Made by a program: the position numbers and the translations under genes. The notes below the pieces were generated by a model, which had not been told where the DNA came from, made no database searches, and saw nothing but the letters and a program-made list of their open reading frames with translations. Positions 43,100 to 52,517 of a stretch of 64,000 nucleotides of DNA are shown here, in pieces. The stretch's first letter is position 1. The number at the start of each line of letters is the position of its first letter. The DNA is from Syntrophopropionicum propionicicum_A (GTDB lineage Bacteria > Bacillota > Desulfotomaculia > Desulfotomaculales > Pelotomaculaceae), in assembly GCF_048984525.1 (NCBI RefSeq), contig NZ_JBMGJC010000001.1, positions 310,001 through 374,000 of the forward strand, in the 5' to 3' direction.

Positions 43100-43549
43100 C
43101 TATAGCAAGCAGTCCTCGAACGCCTTCATAATCATACGACCTATTTCCTCATCTGTTGAATCAATGCTTAAAGTATATTCTTTCTCCCTAGCTTTATTTA
43201 TCGGAGTATACCCCCCTCCTCTTTCCCGTTTTGATGGTCGAAATATATAGTAACCCTTATCAATATCCATATATCCCCAAACATTTTTTCTTTCTCTTGT
43301 AAACTTTGCATAATTTTTTGTTCCGGTTACTTGTTCATAATCAAATCCTTTTTCACCGTGAAAAGGAGTTTCCTTTGCGGCCATTTCGAAAGATTCCCTG
43401 GCTTTTTTTCCAACAAAACTGACATCAGACGGATTTTTAATAATGGCAGGCTTATCAATTTGCCAACCATACCCATTGATATGTCGAGGAACGGGAACAA
43501 TTATAATAATTTCCTTCTTGTCCTTATAAATAGATATTCGGTGTCCCAA
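43100..43549 (-). CDS. Candidate immunity protein, first copy
   Basis: A 149-residue protein without signal peptide (MGHRISIYKDKKEIIIIVPVP...). It starts at TTG 43549 with AAAGGAGA seven bases upstream, 18 bases after the stop of the toxin-like gene. It is homologous to the first 147 residues of the next gene downstream. Size, cytoplasmic location, strict adjacency to the 3' end of a modular exported protein, AT-richness and duplication are all features of immunity proteins of polymorphic toxin systems. No named family is recognised with certainty, so the role is inferred from context. Confidence 0.65.
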   Translation of the reverse strand: MGHRISIYKDKKEIIIIVPVPRHINGYGWQIDKPAIIKNPSDVSFVGKKARESFEMAAKETPFHGEKGFDYEQVTGTKNYAKFTRERKNVWGYMDIDKGYYIFRPSKRERGGGYTPINKAREKEYTLSIDSTDEEIGRMIMKAFEDCLL

Positions 43550-43567
43550 GGTTTAATCTCCTTTATT

Positions 43568-46500
43568 CTATTTTAAAACAAATATTTCAACTCTAATGGT
43601 TTTATTTGTTACAGGGTCCAGGTTATCCTCTGCAAACTGAATAGCATTTTGTATTCCCTGAAGCTGTTCTGACGTTAATTTGTAATCAGGGATCCCGATT
43701 CTTATCGCCTTTGAATTATAATCATCAGGATATAAAACCTCTAAATCTTTTAATCTATGTCCTTCAAACTCAAACAGTTTTCTAATATCCCTAATTATAT
43801 TATTACCAAGTTTAATCCCCTGGTTAGATTTAGCTCTAGTATCATAAGTCTTGCAACTTATTACTTCTGTGCCAATCCAATCATCAACCCCCTTAAATGT
43901 AGGAGCTCTACTACTAATATAATTTCCAGTAAGGTATTCAAATTCAACTCTTGCTCTTAAATATCCAACTTTATTAGAATCGTTAAATACTACATCCTTT
44001 CCGTCAATGACTCTATCCGCTATAGTTCCAGGATCTATTCCTGAAGGTTCTGGGAGAAGTAAATTATCTTTCTCAAAGAGAAACTGAACTATTTCCTCGA
44101 TATTGCCAACGACCCATTTCAAGAAAAATGGTGATCTAATACCTAAACCATCGTAAGCTGCCGGATATATGCCATTATTACTTAGAACAATTATATCTGA
44201 TTTTAGGGATATTCCCTCATCGTAATTAGAAACCTTTTTGAACAATGAAACGATAACATTGATATCAGCTTCAGTAAACTTAACAGTTGACTCTTCAAGC
44301 GTGTTTTTTACCAGGTTTATTATCTGTCTGTCAAAGCTTTCAGAGATTACTGCCAACAAATCATTTGACATGCCGTAATTCTTAAAGAAAGTAATCACCG
44401 TCTCAGCTTCGTTTATACGCCGTATACCGTATGTCCTGACAAAATCCCATGTTACATTGCGCTCCACACCTATCAGCTTCATGCGATCCACGAGACCCTT
44501 TATGGGCGCAATGTCTGTAATTACTTTTGCCGCCACACCCAACGTGAGAGCAGCCACTAATTCAATCATCACTTCCTGTCTGGTATGCTCATCACCCGTT
44601 ATATATCTAACAATTAAATCATAGGCGTAGTAAGCCACGAGCCCAATAGCCACCACATAGAAGTATCCTATCAACCCAGGTAACGCTGCAGCAAGAATTA
44701 GTTTACCTATCTCAAAAAGCGCAATCCCAATTATACCGTTTATTAGACTTTCAACATATTTTGCCAGGACCTCATCCAGGGTCATCGAACCGCCGGCGAG
44801 ACCACCGGTGATCATATATGCCGCAGAGCCGGATGACTGATCCAGTATGATATAACCGGTACCGCTCCAGCCATAATACTGGATGCTCCTGCCCGGTATC
44901 GTTACGGTTTTGCCGGCGTTTACGGCATTTACAACATCGTTTTTAACTGACTGGCTTACATCCAGATTGGGCAGAACATCTTCTATGTTTTCTTTTGTTA
45001 CCGCATATATCGGCACTCCTCTGGCGTTGGCTTCCTGCAAAACTTTGATCGTGGATACTGAAGGTGTTTCCATCATTTGCTCAAAGATGCCATGCTCCAT
45101 GGCTGAGCCGATAATTCCGGCTGAAAGCATATATGCTTTTCCAGCTTGTCGATCTCCATTTTTGCTTACTATACCGACTGCATCACGGTCTACATCTATA
45201 AACAGCCCGCCTTCGCTGATTTCTACAGGAGCGTAAAACATATAGCCGATTTTTGGATTGTAGCCTGAGATTCCCTCACTGAGAAATCTTGTGGATTTAA
45301 CCCCATACTGGTTTGCGATAAGGTTATTTATGGCATCTACCTGCCCAAAGTAACCTTTAACCACGGCATCCAGTATTTCTCCCATGCCTTCTTCACTGTA
45401 GATGTTGCTTTCATTGACAACAGCCTTTAAATTCTCAAGGTTACTTGCTATCTTGTTTATTTCGTCAACTGATATACTTCCGAGGTCTAAACCTATGCAA
45501 TATAACGCTCCTGCAAATACTGGATTTACGACCTTTTCTTCGGGCATACCCGGGCTACCCAAGGTAAGGGTAAATTCCTGCCTGTACCCAAGGCTCACGG
45601 GGTTACCCGAAGCAGCAATCTGACCGTCAATCTTAAGCTGGGGTATCATCTGCAAAAGGTATGGGGGCGTATTAAATATGCCGCCGTAATGGTTTAGTAC
45701 GTTTTCGTCCTCAACCGTGGCTGGAACCCATGACAGGGTTATTTTCTTTCCGTGAAGGTCGGCAGTGAACGCTCTGTAGCTGAAGTCTTCGGTATCATCA
45801 AAGAAAAGCCCGAACGGATTTGCCCCTTTTATACTGAATCCGACCCAGTCGCACAGACTGTCAGGGATGGCTGTCAGTTCCTGGGCTATGGAGACTGTAT
45901 TGTAAGGCAGTGTCAGAGGGAGCACACCAAGGTTTTCGGGTATTAACTCCATTCCCCCGGTGATGTCAACGGTTTTTGCACTTTCCAGGTTATTTTCCTG
46001 CACATAGGTATTTATCCTGTCAATTGCCGTATTCATTAAGGTTTCAAGCTCAGTGGTATCAACACGGGTAACGCTTAAGCCATCCGGGGATATGACTCCG
46101 GCGTTACTGGAAACGGCAAGCAGGTCTTCTCTGCTTATACCGGTTATTTCTTCCAGGTTCAACCCTTGTATCTTATTGTTCAGCTTGAAGCTGGGGTCGA
46201 GAGGAACCCAAACTGCCTCACCTGTTCCAGAACCTATTCCCCGGTAGTTTTCATAGGGTACGTAGGCTTCTACCCAGGTATGTTCAAGTTGTACGGAAGC
46301 TATACTTCCCTCAGTAACGACAGAGGTTACCGGAATACCCATAGAACCAAGTGCCTGTACAGCGGCCGCATGTGTCTCGGTTCCTGTCCAGCTCATTACC
46401 CTGTCAACCGGTATCTCCACGGTGCCGGTCACATAACGTGCTGGTATATTCTTGTAGCGTAAAAGGGCAATTAAGAGCGACGCCTGGTCAAAGTCATTGC

Positions 46501-47359
46501 CGCTGGACTGCTGGAGTGTGCCGGTGGCGCCTTTGCGGGAGCCGTAATAGGGTTCAAATGTAATATTGTTTCTTACTGACTCGTATATTTCCACCGGATT
46601 GCTGCTTAATGAATCCGCCATTTCTATAATATCCGGCGTGAACCTGGTTTCCCTGGTTTCGGCCAGGTCTTCGGGAGTTGGTTGCCATGGCAGTACGGAA
46701 CCGGCAGCCTGCATTTCCGAACTCATATAAGCGGGGGTTATGCCGCCACCGATAGCTGGCGGCGGCGGCTGCATTTGAATATTACGGTGGGGCAGGTCGC
46801 TGCCGAGAGGGTTGTGCTCCTCCTCGACGGTGATCAGTTCCTGCATGCGTGTAAGCTTCTCATCTAGTCCCGCCGCCTCAATTGCGTCAAATGTTTCGCC
46901 CTGGTTTGAAATGCTGTCAAGTTCTTCGATAATGGCTTCCAGTTCGGCGGTTTTTTTCCGGAACTGGTCCCTGAATTCCCGCTGGCGGGCAACGGCAGTG
47001 GAAGCCCCAATCTTTTTCAGGGTTGATTCATTATCGTCAAATTCCTGGTATACACCTCTTTTTGAATCCGCCAATGCCTTTTTTATGTTTTTTACCGAAG
47101 CGCGCAGGCTGCCTACCTCTTTCTTGCCTGCGTGTCCTTTTATCTCCTTAAAATGTCCTGACAGCCCCTGGCTTAACGAACCCAGTTTGGTTTTTGGTCC
47201 GTTTTTAGCTCCCTCGCCCTGGCCGTTTAAACCGTGCTGTTCATACTGACTGGCGGCATACACCAGGTTCGTGGGGAACACAAAGTTAAAGGAAAAGGTT
47301 ACAGCCAATATCAGGGTTATTATTTTAATAAAAATCTTGTGTTTTTTCTTAAAGATCAT
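43568..47359 (-). CDS. Large exported polymorphic-toxin-like protein with nuclease-like C-terminal tip
   Basis: A 1263-residue protein. Segments in order: signal peptide (1-36, ending VYAAS); coiled helical region (about 80-180); transglutaminase-like domain (about 240-392) with His360 (LEHTWVEAY) and Asp388 (WVPLDPSF) but Asp289 (GNDFDQASLL) where the catalytic Cys is expected; beta-rich middle (480-720); Gly-rich YMITGGLAGGSM (848-859); two or three hydrophobic helices (about 870-950); and a C-terminal tip (about 1100-1263). The tip has E1139, D1159, D1160, E1165, S1168 and K1170 (DDWIGTEVISCK), compatible with a PD-(D/E)XK-type nuclease. It lies between a large exported partner and two immunity candidates. 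GGGAGGG precedes the ATG. Toxicity is inferred, not shown. Confidence 0.72.
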   Translation of the reverse strand: MIFKKKHKIFIKIITLILAVTFSFNFVFPTNLVYAASQYEQHGLNGQGEGAKNGPKTKLGSLSQGLSGHFKEIKGHAGKKEVGSLRASVKNIKKALADSKRGVYQEFDDNESTLKKIGASTAVARQREFRDQFRKKTAELEAIIEELDSISNQGETFDAIEAAGLDEKLTRMQELITVEEEHNPLGSDLPHRNIQMQPPPPAIGGGITPAYMSSEMQAAGSVLPWQPTPEDLAETRETRFTPDIIEMADSLSSNPVEIYESVRNNITFEPYYGSRKGATGTLQQSSGNDFDQASLLIALLRYKNIPARYVTGTVEIPVDRVMSWTGTETHAAAVQALGSMGIPVTSVVTEGSIASVQLEHTWVEAYVPYENYRGIGSGTGEAVWVPLDPSFKLNNKIQGLNLEEITGISREDLLAVSSNAGVISPDGLSVTRVDTTELETLMNTAIDRINTYVQENNLESAKTVDITGGMELIPENLGVLPLTLPYNTVSIAQELTAIPDSLCDWVGFSIKGANPFGLFFDDTEDFSYRAFTADLHGKKITLSWVPATVEDENVLNHYGGIFNTPPYLLQMIPQLKIDGQIAASGNPVSLGYRQEFTLTLGSPGMPEEKVVNPVFAGALYCIGLDLGSISVDEINKIASNLENLKAVVNESNIYSEEGMGEILDAVVKGYFGQVDAINNLIANQYGVKSTRFLSEGISGYNPKIGYMFYAPVEISEGGLFIDVDRDAVGIVSKNGDRQAGKAYMLSAGIIGSAMEHGIFEQMMETPSVSTIKVLQEANARGVPIYAVTKENIEDVLPNLDVSQSVKNDVVNAVNAGKTVTIPGRSIQYYGWSGTGYIILDQSSGSAAYMITGGLAGGSMTLDEVLAKYVESLINGIIGIALFEIGKLILAAALPGLIGYFYVVAIGLVAYYAYDLIVRYITGDEHTRQEVMIELVAALTLGVAAKVITDIAPIKGLVDRMKLIGVERNVTWDFVRTYGIRRINEAETVITFFKNYGMSNDLLAVISESFDRQIINLVKNTLEESTVKFTEADINVIVSLFKKVSNYDEGISLKSDIIVLSNNGIYPAAYDGLGIRSPFFLKWVVGNIEEIVQFLFEKDNLLLPEPSGIDPGTIADRVIDGKDVVFNDSNKVGYLRARVEFEYLTGNYISSRAPTFKGVDDWIGTEVISCKTYDTRAKSNQGIKLGNNIIRDIRKLFEFEGHRLKDLEVLYPDDYNSKAIRIGIPDYKLTSEQLQGIQNAIQFAEDNLDPVTNKTIRVEIFVLK

Positions 47360-47429
47360 TTGTTTTACCCTCCCGTACTTTATCTATGCATATGGCGGAG
47401 CGTGCCTATGCCCGCCCCCGCGATATTCT

Positions 47430-50400
47430 TTAAGGCACGCTGATGGTCAAAAGCGTCGATTTGAAAAGCCTGTACTCGCCGGCTGCCAGGTAGCAGGAAC
47501 CGGTAAACAGGTCCACATCGCCCGTGCCGCCGGGCAGCCTGACAACATAGCGGAAGGTGTATTCCTGGTCCGGAACGGTGCTGAACTGCCATGAAGTCGG
47601 ATCAGCGGAAGTAAACTCCGGTGAGACCCACAGTATTTCCGTACCGGCAGGAAATTCCTCTTTGAGCATGGCTTCCACCGCGGCCATGCCCTGGACTTTT
47701 ATTTCTACCTCGGCCACATTTCCCATGGCCTCCTGCACCGGCGCCACTCTCTCCAATGAGCTGCGGAACAGCGTGTACGCTTCGGCGGCAGGGCCGGCCT
47801 CACCCAGGTCAAAGGTCATCAGCACGGTTTTGCCCTCTCCGTATTGGTGGGTGATCACTCCGGGCAGGGTAACTTTTTCAGTGATAATTGAGGCTACCTG
47901 CTGGCCGCCCGTCAAAAGGACTCTCTGGACAGTCCCGGTGCCGTTCAGGTTAAATTCGCCGAGTGGAGAACCGGATATAAAGCTGGTGATATAACCCTTG
48001 GAGTTTACTGACCCGATTTCCTTTATGCCAAACAGGTTGAACTGTTTAAGGTTGTCCCCGTTGGAGCCGCCCGTTGCCACCAGTCCTTTCCCTGCCGCGA
48101 TCTCTTCTGTGAGGACCAGGTCGTCGTGGTCTGTAAGCGGAAGTGATTTGTTGAGCATTACGTAGGTGTTGTACTGGCCACTCTGAAGTTCTGTAAAAAA
48201 TGCGTCACGGTTATTGACTATGCGGTAGTAAACCTGCATTTCGTTTAATACAGTGGCGGCCATGTCTGTATTAAGCTGGCTTTCCGCCCAGACCAGCACC
48301 CTGGGCCTGACTACCCGCTGCATGGTTACTTCGTAAGGATCCTTTACTGTGAAATAGCTGCTGTCCAGGGGCACGACCACTTCGTCATCGAGTGTCACAT
48401 CACATACAACCAGGTAATTGCCCGGTTTTAGGATATCGTGGCTCCAGGTCAAGGTATCAGAAATGGTTTCATTGAAGGCCAGACTAATATTATCCATGAT
48501 TGTATCAACAACTTCCCCGGTTACAGGGTCTGCTATGGTTATTCTTACTTGAATGCCTTGCAGGTCCGTGTTGCCCTGGTTGGTCAGAGTATACTCCATG
48601 GAGACATCGTCGCCGGGGTAGATATTCTTGGTCAGCACGTTCAGGCTGCCGGTGACCCCCTGTCCGGAATACACGGATGAGGACACGCTGAACTGCGCGC
48701 TGTCCAGGCAAAGTACCAGGTCACCCTGATATACTGTCGAAACCACGTTGTAGTCGCCGTATACAGCCTGGGCCACTCCCCAACTGCTCTTATACTGCCA
48801 GAAGGCGCCCGGCAGGATCTCCCGTATGGGAGTTGACTTATCCCAGACTACCTGTTCGTCCTTGTCATGTATTTCTGTTTTTACTGTGAGATCCGACAAG
48901 ATGGCGTTGCTGCTGGTATTTTGCACAGTTTCCACGATCTGGGCGTTCTCGCCTGCCGTGTACATTATTTTGTCAGTGGTCACAGTATTGTCCGGGCTGC
49001 CGTCAGAGCTTATTTGAAATTCTGCCGTGTTTACGCCTATTACCTTATTCTCCTCGGTCCAGGTGGCCCTGGCTCTGTATGTTCCGGACAACCTGGTTCC
49101 GCAGTTCCAGGCGCTGCTGAATTCTTTGCTTTCACCAGGGTTCCATGAAACAGCTGTCTCAGATGTAATAATATCGAGAACAGCCCCGTTTTCGTCTATT
49201 ATGTCTACCACCAGCCCCAGGTTTCTCGAAAGCGAGCTCAGGTTCTGGCCGTAGACGGCGGTTTGGACAGTTTCATCGGGCAGGTAGACGTTCTTGTCGG
49301 TTAAAATACTTGTATTCATACTGCTCGGGCCAACTACTGTAACCTCAACCTGGTCCGGAATGGAATTAGCTGTTCCGTTATTCACGGTCAGGCTGATCAC
49401 AGTCTTCCCTTCGGGAAATGTGACTTCAGGCTGGGGAGTTGCCGCTTCGCCGCCGCTCCATGTCCACCTGTATGTCAGCTGGCCGCCGCCGGGATCATAA
49501 GAGCCAGTACCGTCCAGTATAACTTTGGCGCCGTCGCTTGCAGTCATGGGTACAACCTGGTCGGGACCGGCGTCAGCAAAGGGAATATCACCGGACCCGC
49601 CGATATTGATATCTTCAAGTACCGGAGATAGCTGGTTAGTTGAAGTAAATTTAACTTCAACCTGGATAAAACGCCCCGTTAGATTCTCAATAGTCTGTCC
49701 ATTTTCAACTTGTAAGTAGGCCGCCTGATCCAGATCTTCAAGCTGGTTGGCAGCCCTTGCGCCCACCGTAAGCCCGGTCCCATCGGGAACCTGTGAGTGC
49801 CATGCGATTCTCTCCCATTGATAATCATCCACTCCCGCATCATAGACTGCGGACCAGACCCCCTCGGGATAAGTAATGTTTTTCAGGTTAAACCCGGTCA
49901 TATCGCTGTAGGTATAGGGGCCTCTCCCCACGGGGTAATAACCGATAATAGTCCCGTCCGTGCTGAGCTTGGTGACGTTGCTCGTGGATTGGTTAACCGC
50001 CCAAATGTAACCGTCACCGTCCACACCCACGCCTATTGGTCCTTTACCCAGAGGAGACAGGGTTACTGATTTCAGAAAATCGCCGCTGGGACTGTATTTG
50101 TTCAATTTATGGTTGCCGGAATAAGCCGCCCATATATTTCCGTCGCGGTCTACTGCAACCCCCCGCCCCTGGCTTCCGTCCCCGTAATGGCGGGTGTAGC
50201 TTTCCGCCACAGGGTCAAACCTGGTCAGCGGGTAGCCCGATTTATAGCTTGGAGACCAGACAATTCCGTTCTTGTCAGCCACAATGCCGTAGGTGTTTCT
50301 GCCGACATTATAACTCTTGCCGAATACAGCATTATTTGTATCGATCTTGTCAATTGAATTGTTATCTGTCGAAGCCGACCACAGGTAGCCGCTGCTGTCA

Positions 50401-52517
50401 ATGGAAGCGCCATAAGGTGGCTTGACGGTTCCCACTGTTATTCCCGTCTGAATGCCGTCAGAATCTAAAACCACATATCTGCTTCTGTTATACAAACCGA
50501 CCCAGATCCTGCCCTGTTTGTCAATGGCGAGAGCTCGCGGAAGGGATTTTGTATCTCCCGCTATCACCGTTGTAACCACAAGCACAGCCTCATCCTGGCC
50601 CCAGGGAAGCATCTCACTGGAAGAAATTTTGCCATCTCCGTTTATGTCACTGGAGGTATCGATGATCCCGTTATTGTTTCTATCAATTCCTCCGGTCACA
50701 GCAATTTTTACTACTGTGCCGTTGCCGCGGTTAGCCACCCAGCAGTTGCCGTCCTTGTCCACAGCTGTCCTGGAAGGATCGGGGTTTGGCGAACCCGGAC
50801 CGGTGCGGTAACGGGCAACTTCTTTTCCTGTTTGGGTATTTAGTTTGGATAGCGTCCCTTCCGCTGCATTCGCTATCCAGATATATGGATATACCTCCAT
50901 GGTTTTGTTCAACTGCAGCTGGTCATGCACCTCATCATGATTCAGATTCTTCATGACGCCGCCGTCAAAATCTTCATCATCCGTGTAGTAAGAATCTATA
51001 TTCTCCATAACTCTGAAAACGGCTTTTCTGCTGCTGAGGATTTCACCCTGATAACCGATTTCCGCCTCAATCGTGTAGTTCGTCGGCACTGAGCAGTCAA
51101 CCGTGAAATTGTCCAGATCAATAAAATTTTCACCGCTATGCAAGACTATTGGTATATCCTTTTGCAGCAGCACATTAGAACCGGATTCGTACACGCTGCC
51201 GCTGACACTGCTGTAAACGCTATATACAACGCTTACCGGATCTGCATAGTTAATTTCACAATCTATATAAAGTTTTGCCAGAGGTGACACAGGGTTGTCC
51301 AACCTTGTCACGCCCGGAATGACTTCAAGATAGGACTGTGGAATTTCCAGAAAAGGAAAAATGGTGAACGGTTTGGTCAGGGTCCCCTGGACCTGGCCGC
51401 CTGAATCTTTCAAGACCACCTCGGCCTGGTAATCCCCCGCCTGGTTCAGCCCGGTATACCAGTAAAACCTGCCGAGGCTGTCCTTTTCGACAATATACCT
51501 ATCCCCAGTCTGGCTTATCACCGCAGCTTCCAGAACAACGTTACGCCCGGTATAAAACGGCTTTATTTCAACGCTGCTTTTGGCCTCAAATGAGCTGGTT
51601 TCATTGCCATAGGCATACAATTTCAAATCAGTTAATTCAACTACGGTTTCAACATATTCAAATGACAGCGATCCAAGGACAAGGGCGGTCAGGTAAGGGC
51701 TGTCACTCACACTGCCGTTCGGCAGCAGCTGTGATTCCAGATAGGCGGGCACTTCCTGCAAACTCTGCCACATATCCGCTGCCAGGCCGCCATAAGCCAT
51801 GCAAGTGAGATAAACGGTCTCCTCCGCCTCCCCCCAGCCGCCTTGACCGTTTTTATTGGCCAGCAGCCAGTCTGCAGCCCTGCCCAGATTTTCTGTGAGG
51901 TCAAGGCTGTATTTATCCTGGTACTCAAGCAGCGCTTTCCTCGCCAGCCCGGTAAGGTAAACGCTGTTTTTGCCGCCTTCGATCAAACCCCAGCTGCCAT
52001 CGGGATTTTGTTTGCTCAGCAAATATTCAGCGGCGCGGGATATTTCCTGATCGTAGCCTTCTTTATTCAACAAAGCGCCCATGGCCAGGGCTGTGTCCAG
52101 GCTGTCGCTGGCATACCCGGCTGAGACGCCCCAGCCGCCGTCGTTGTTTTGAGCGCCAGTCAGTTCGTTGATTTTTTCCGGTGTGGCCAAATCGGGTATG
52201 CTTAAATATCTTGCCAGATAATCATTGTTCTGCGGTGGATTGGCCTGCAGCCAAATTACTCCTTTGTTATAGCTTTCAGTCAGATACCCGTACAAGCCCA
52301 GTGTCCGGACTACCGTAAGAGTATTCAACTGCTTCATTTCGTCATCCGGTCCCCATGAACCGTCTTCATTCTGGTTAGCCCGCAGCCATTCCAGAGACGT
52401 CGCGAATTGATCACCACTGTAAACGTTATTTAAGACTGTTTCCGCTTTGGCCTGATATGCGGCACATAAAAAAAAGCAGGATAAAATTATTATTGCTAAA
52501 AATGAAATCCTTTTCAT
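47430..52517 (-). CDS. Giant exported multidomain protein (alpha/alpha-toroid, NHL propeller, PKD, amidotransferase-like)
   Basis: A 1695-residue protein with a signal peptide (1-25). Squalene-cyclase-like repeats (about 35-290) repeat Q-N-x-D-G-S-W-G-like motifs at 49, 123, 170 and 222. Ig-like segments follow (about 295-505). A six-bladed NHL propeller (about 545-875) has blades marked by V-D-K-D-G-N-x-W-V-A, and two Ca-binding loops, DRNNNGIID and DINGDGKISSSE (612-635), are inserted after its first blade. Then come a discoidin-like part, a PKD domain (about 978-1062), CARDB-like segments, and a C-terminal domain resembling a class I amidotransferase fold (from RVLVWAESQ). It lies 70 bases before the toxin-like gene in the same direction and probably serves as surface carrier or partner. 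No enzyme activity can be assigned. Confidence 0.75.
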   Translation of the reverse strand: MKRISFLAIIILSCFFLCAAYQAKAETVLNNVYSGDQFATSLEWLRANQNEDGSWGPDDEMKQLNTLTVVRTLGLYGYLTESYNKGVIWLQANPPQNNDYLARYLSIPDLATPEKINELTGAQNNDGGWGVSAGYASDSLDTALAMGALLNKEGYDQEISRAAEYLLSKQNPDGSWGLIEGGKNSVYLTGLARKALLEYQDKYSLDLTENLGRAADWLLANKNGQGGWGEAEETVYLTCMAYGGLAADMWQSLQEVPAYLESQLLPNGSVSDSPYLTALVLGSLSFEYVETVVELTDLKLYAYGNETSSFEAKSSVEIKPFYTGRNVVLEAAVISQTGDRYIVEKDSLGRFYWYTGLNQAGDYQAEVVLKDSGGQVQGTLTKPFTIFPFLEIPQSYLEVIPGVTRLDNPVSPLAKLYIDCEINYADPVSVVYSVYSSVSGSVYESGSNVLLQKDIPIVLHSGENFIDLDNFTVDCSVPTNYTIEAEIGYQGEILSSRKAVFRVMENIDSYYTDDEDFDGGVMKNLNHDEVHDQLQLNKTMEVYPYIWIANAAEGTLSKLNTQTGKEVARYRTGPGSPNPDPSRTAVDKDGNCWVANRGNGTVVKIAVTGGIDRNNNGIIDTSSDINGDGKISSSEMLPWGQDEAVLVVTTVIAGDTKSLPRALAIDKQGRIWVGLYNRSRYVVLDSDGIQTGITVGTVKPPYGASIDSSGYLWSASTDNNSIDKIDTNNAVFGKSYNVGRNTYGIVADKNGIVWSPSYKSGYPLTRFDPVAESYTRHYGDGSQGRGVAVDRDGNIWAAYSGNHKLNKYSPSGDFLKSVTLSPLGKGPIGVGVDGDGYIWAVNQSTSNVTKLSTDGTIIGYYPVGRGPYTYSDMTGFNLKNITYPEGVWSAVYDAGVDDYQWERIAWHSQVPDGTGLTVGARAANQLEDLDQAAYLQVENGQTIENLTGRFIQVEVKFTSTNQLSPVLEDINIGGSGDIPFADAGPDQVVPMTASDGAKVILDGTGSYDPGGGQLTYRWTWSGGEAATPQPEVTFPEGKTVISLTVNNGTANSIPDQVEVTVVGPSSMNTSILTDKNVYLPDETVQTAVYGQNLSSLSRNLGLVVDIIDENGAVLDIITSETAVSWNPGESKEFSSAWNCGTRLSGTYRARATWTEENKVIGVNTAEFQISSDGSPDNTVTTDKIMYTAGENAQIVETVQNTSSNAILSDLTVKTEIHDKDEQVVWDKSTPIREILPGAFWQYKSSWGVAQAVYGDYNVVSTVYQGDLVLCLDSAQFSVSSSVYSGQGVTGSLNVLTKNIYPGDDVSMEYTLTNQGNTDLQGIQVRITIADPVTGEVVDTIMDNISLAFNETISDTLTWSHDILKPGNYLVVCDVTLDDEVVVPLDSSYFTVKDPYEVTMQRVVRPRVLVWAESQLNTDMAATVLNEMQVYYRIVNNRDAFFTELQSGQYNTYVMLNKSLPLTDHDDLVLTEEIAAGKGLVATGGSNGDNLKQFNLFGIKEIGSVNSKGYITSFISGSPLGEFNLNGTGTVQRVLLTGGQQVASIITEKVTLPGVITHQYGEGKTVLMTFDLGEAGPAAEAYTLFRSSLERVAPVQEAMGNVAEVEIKVQGMAAVEAMLKEEFPAGTEILWVSPEFTSADPTSWQFSTVPDQEYTFRYVVRLPGGTGDVDLFTGSCYLAAGEYRLFKSTLLTISVP

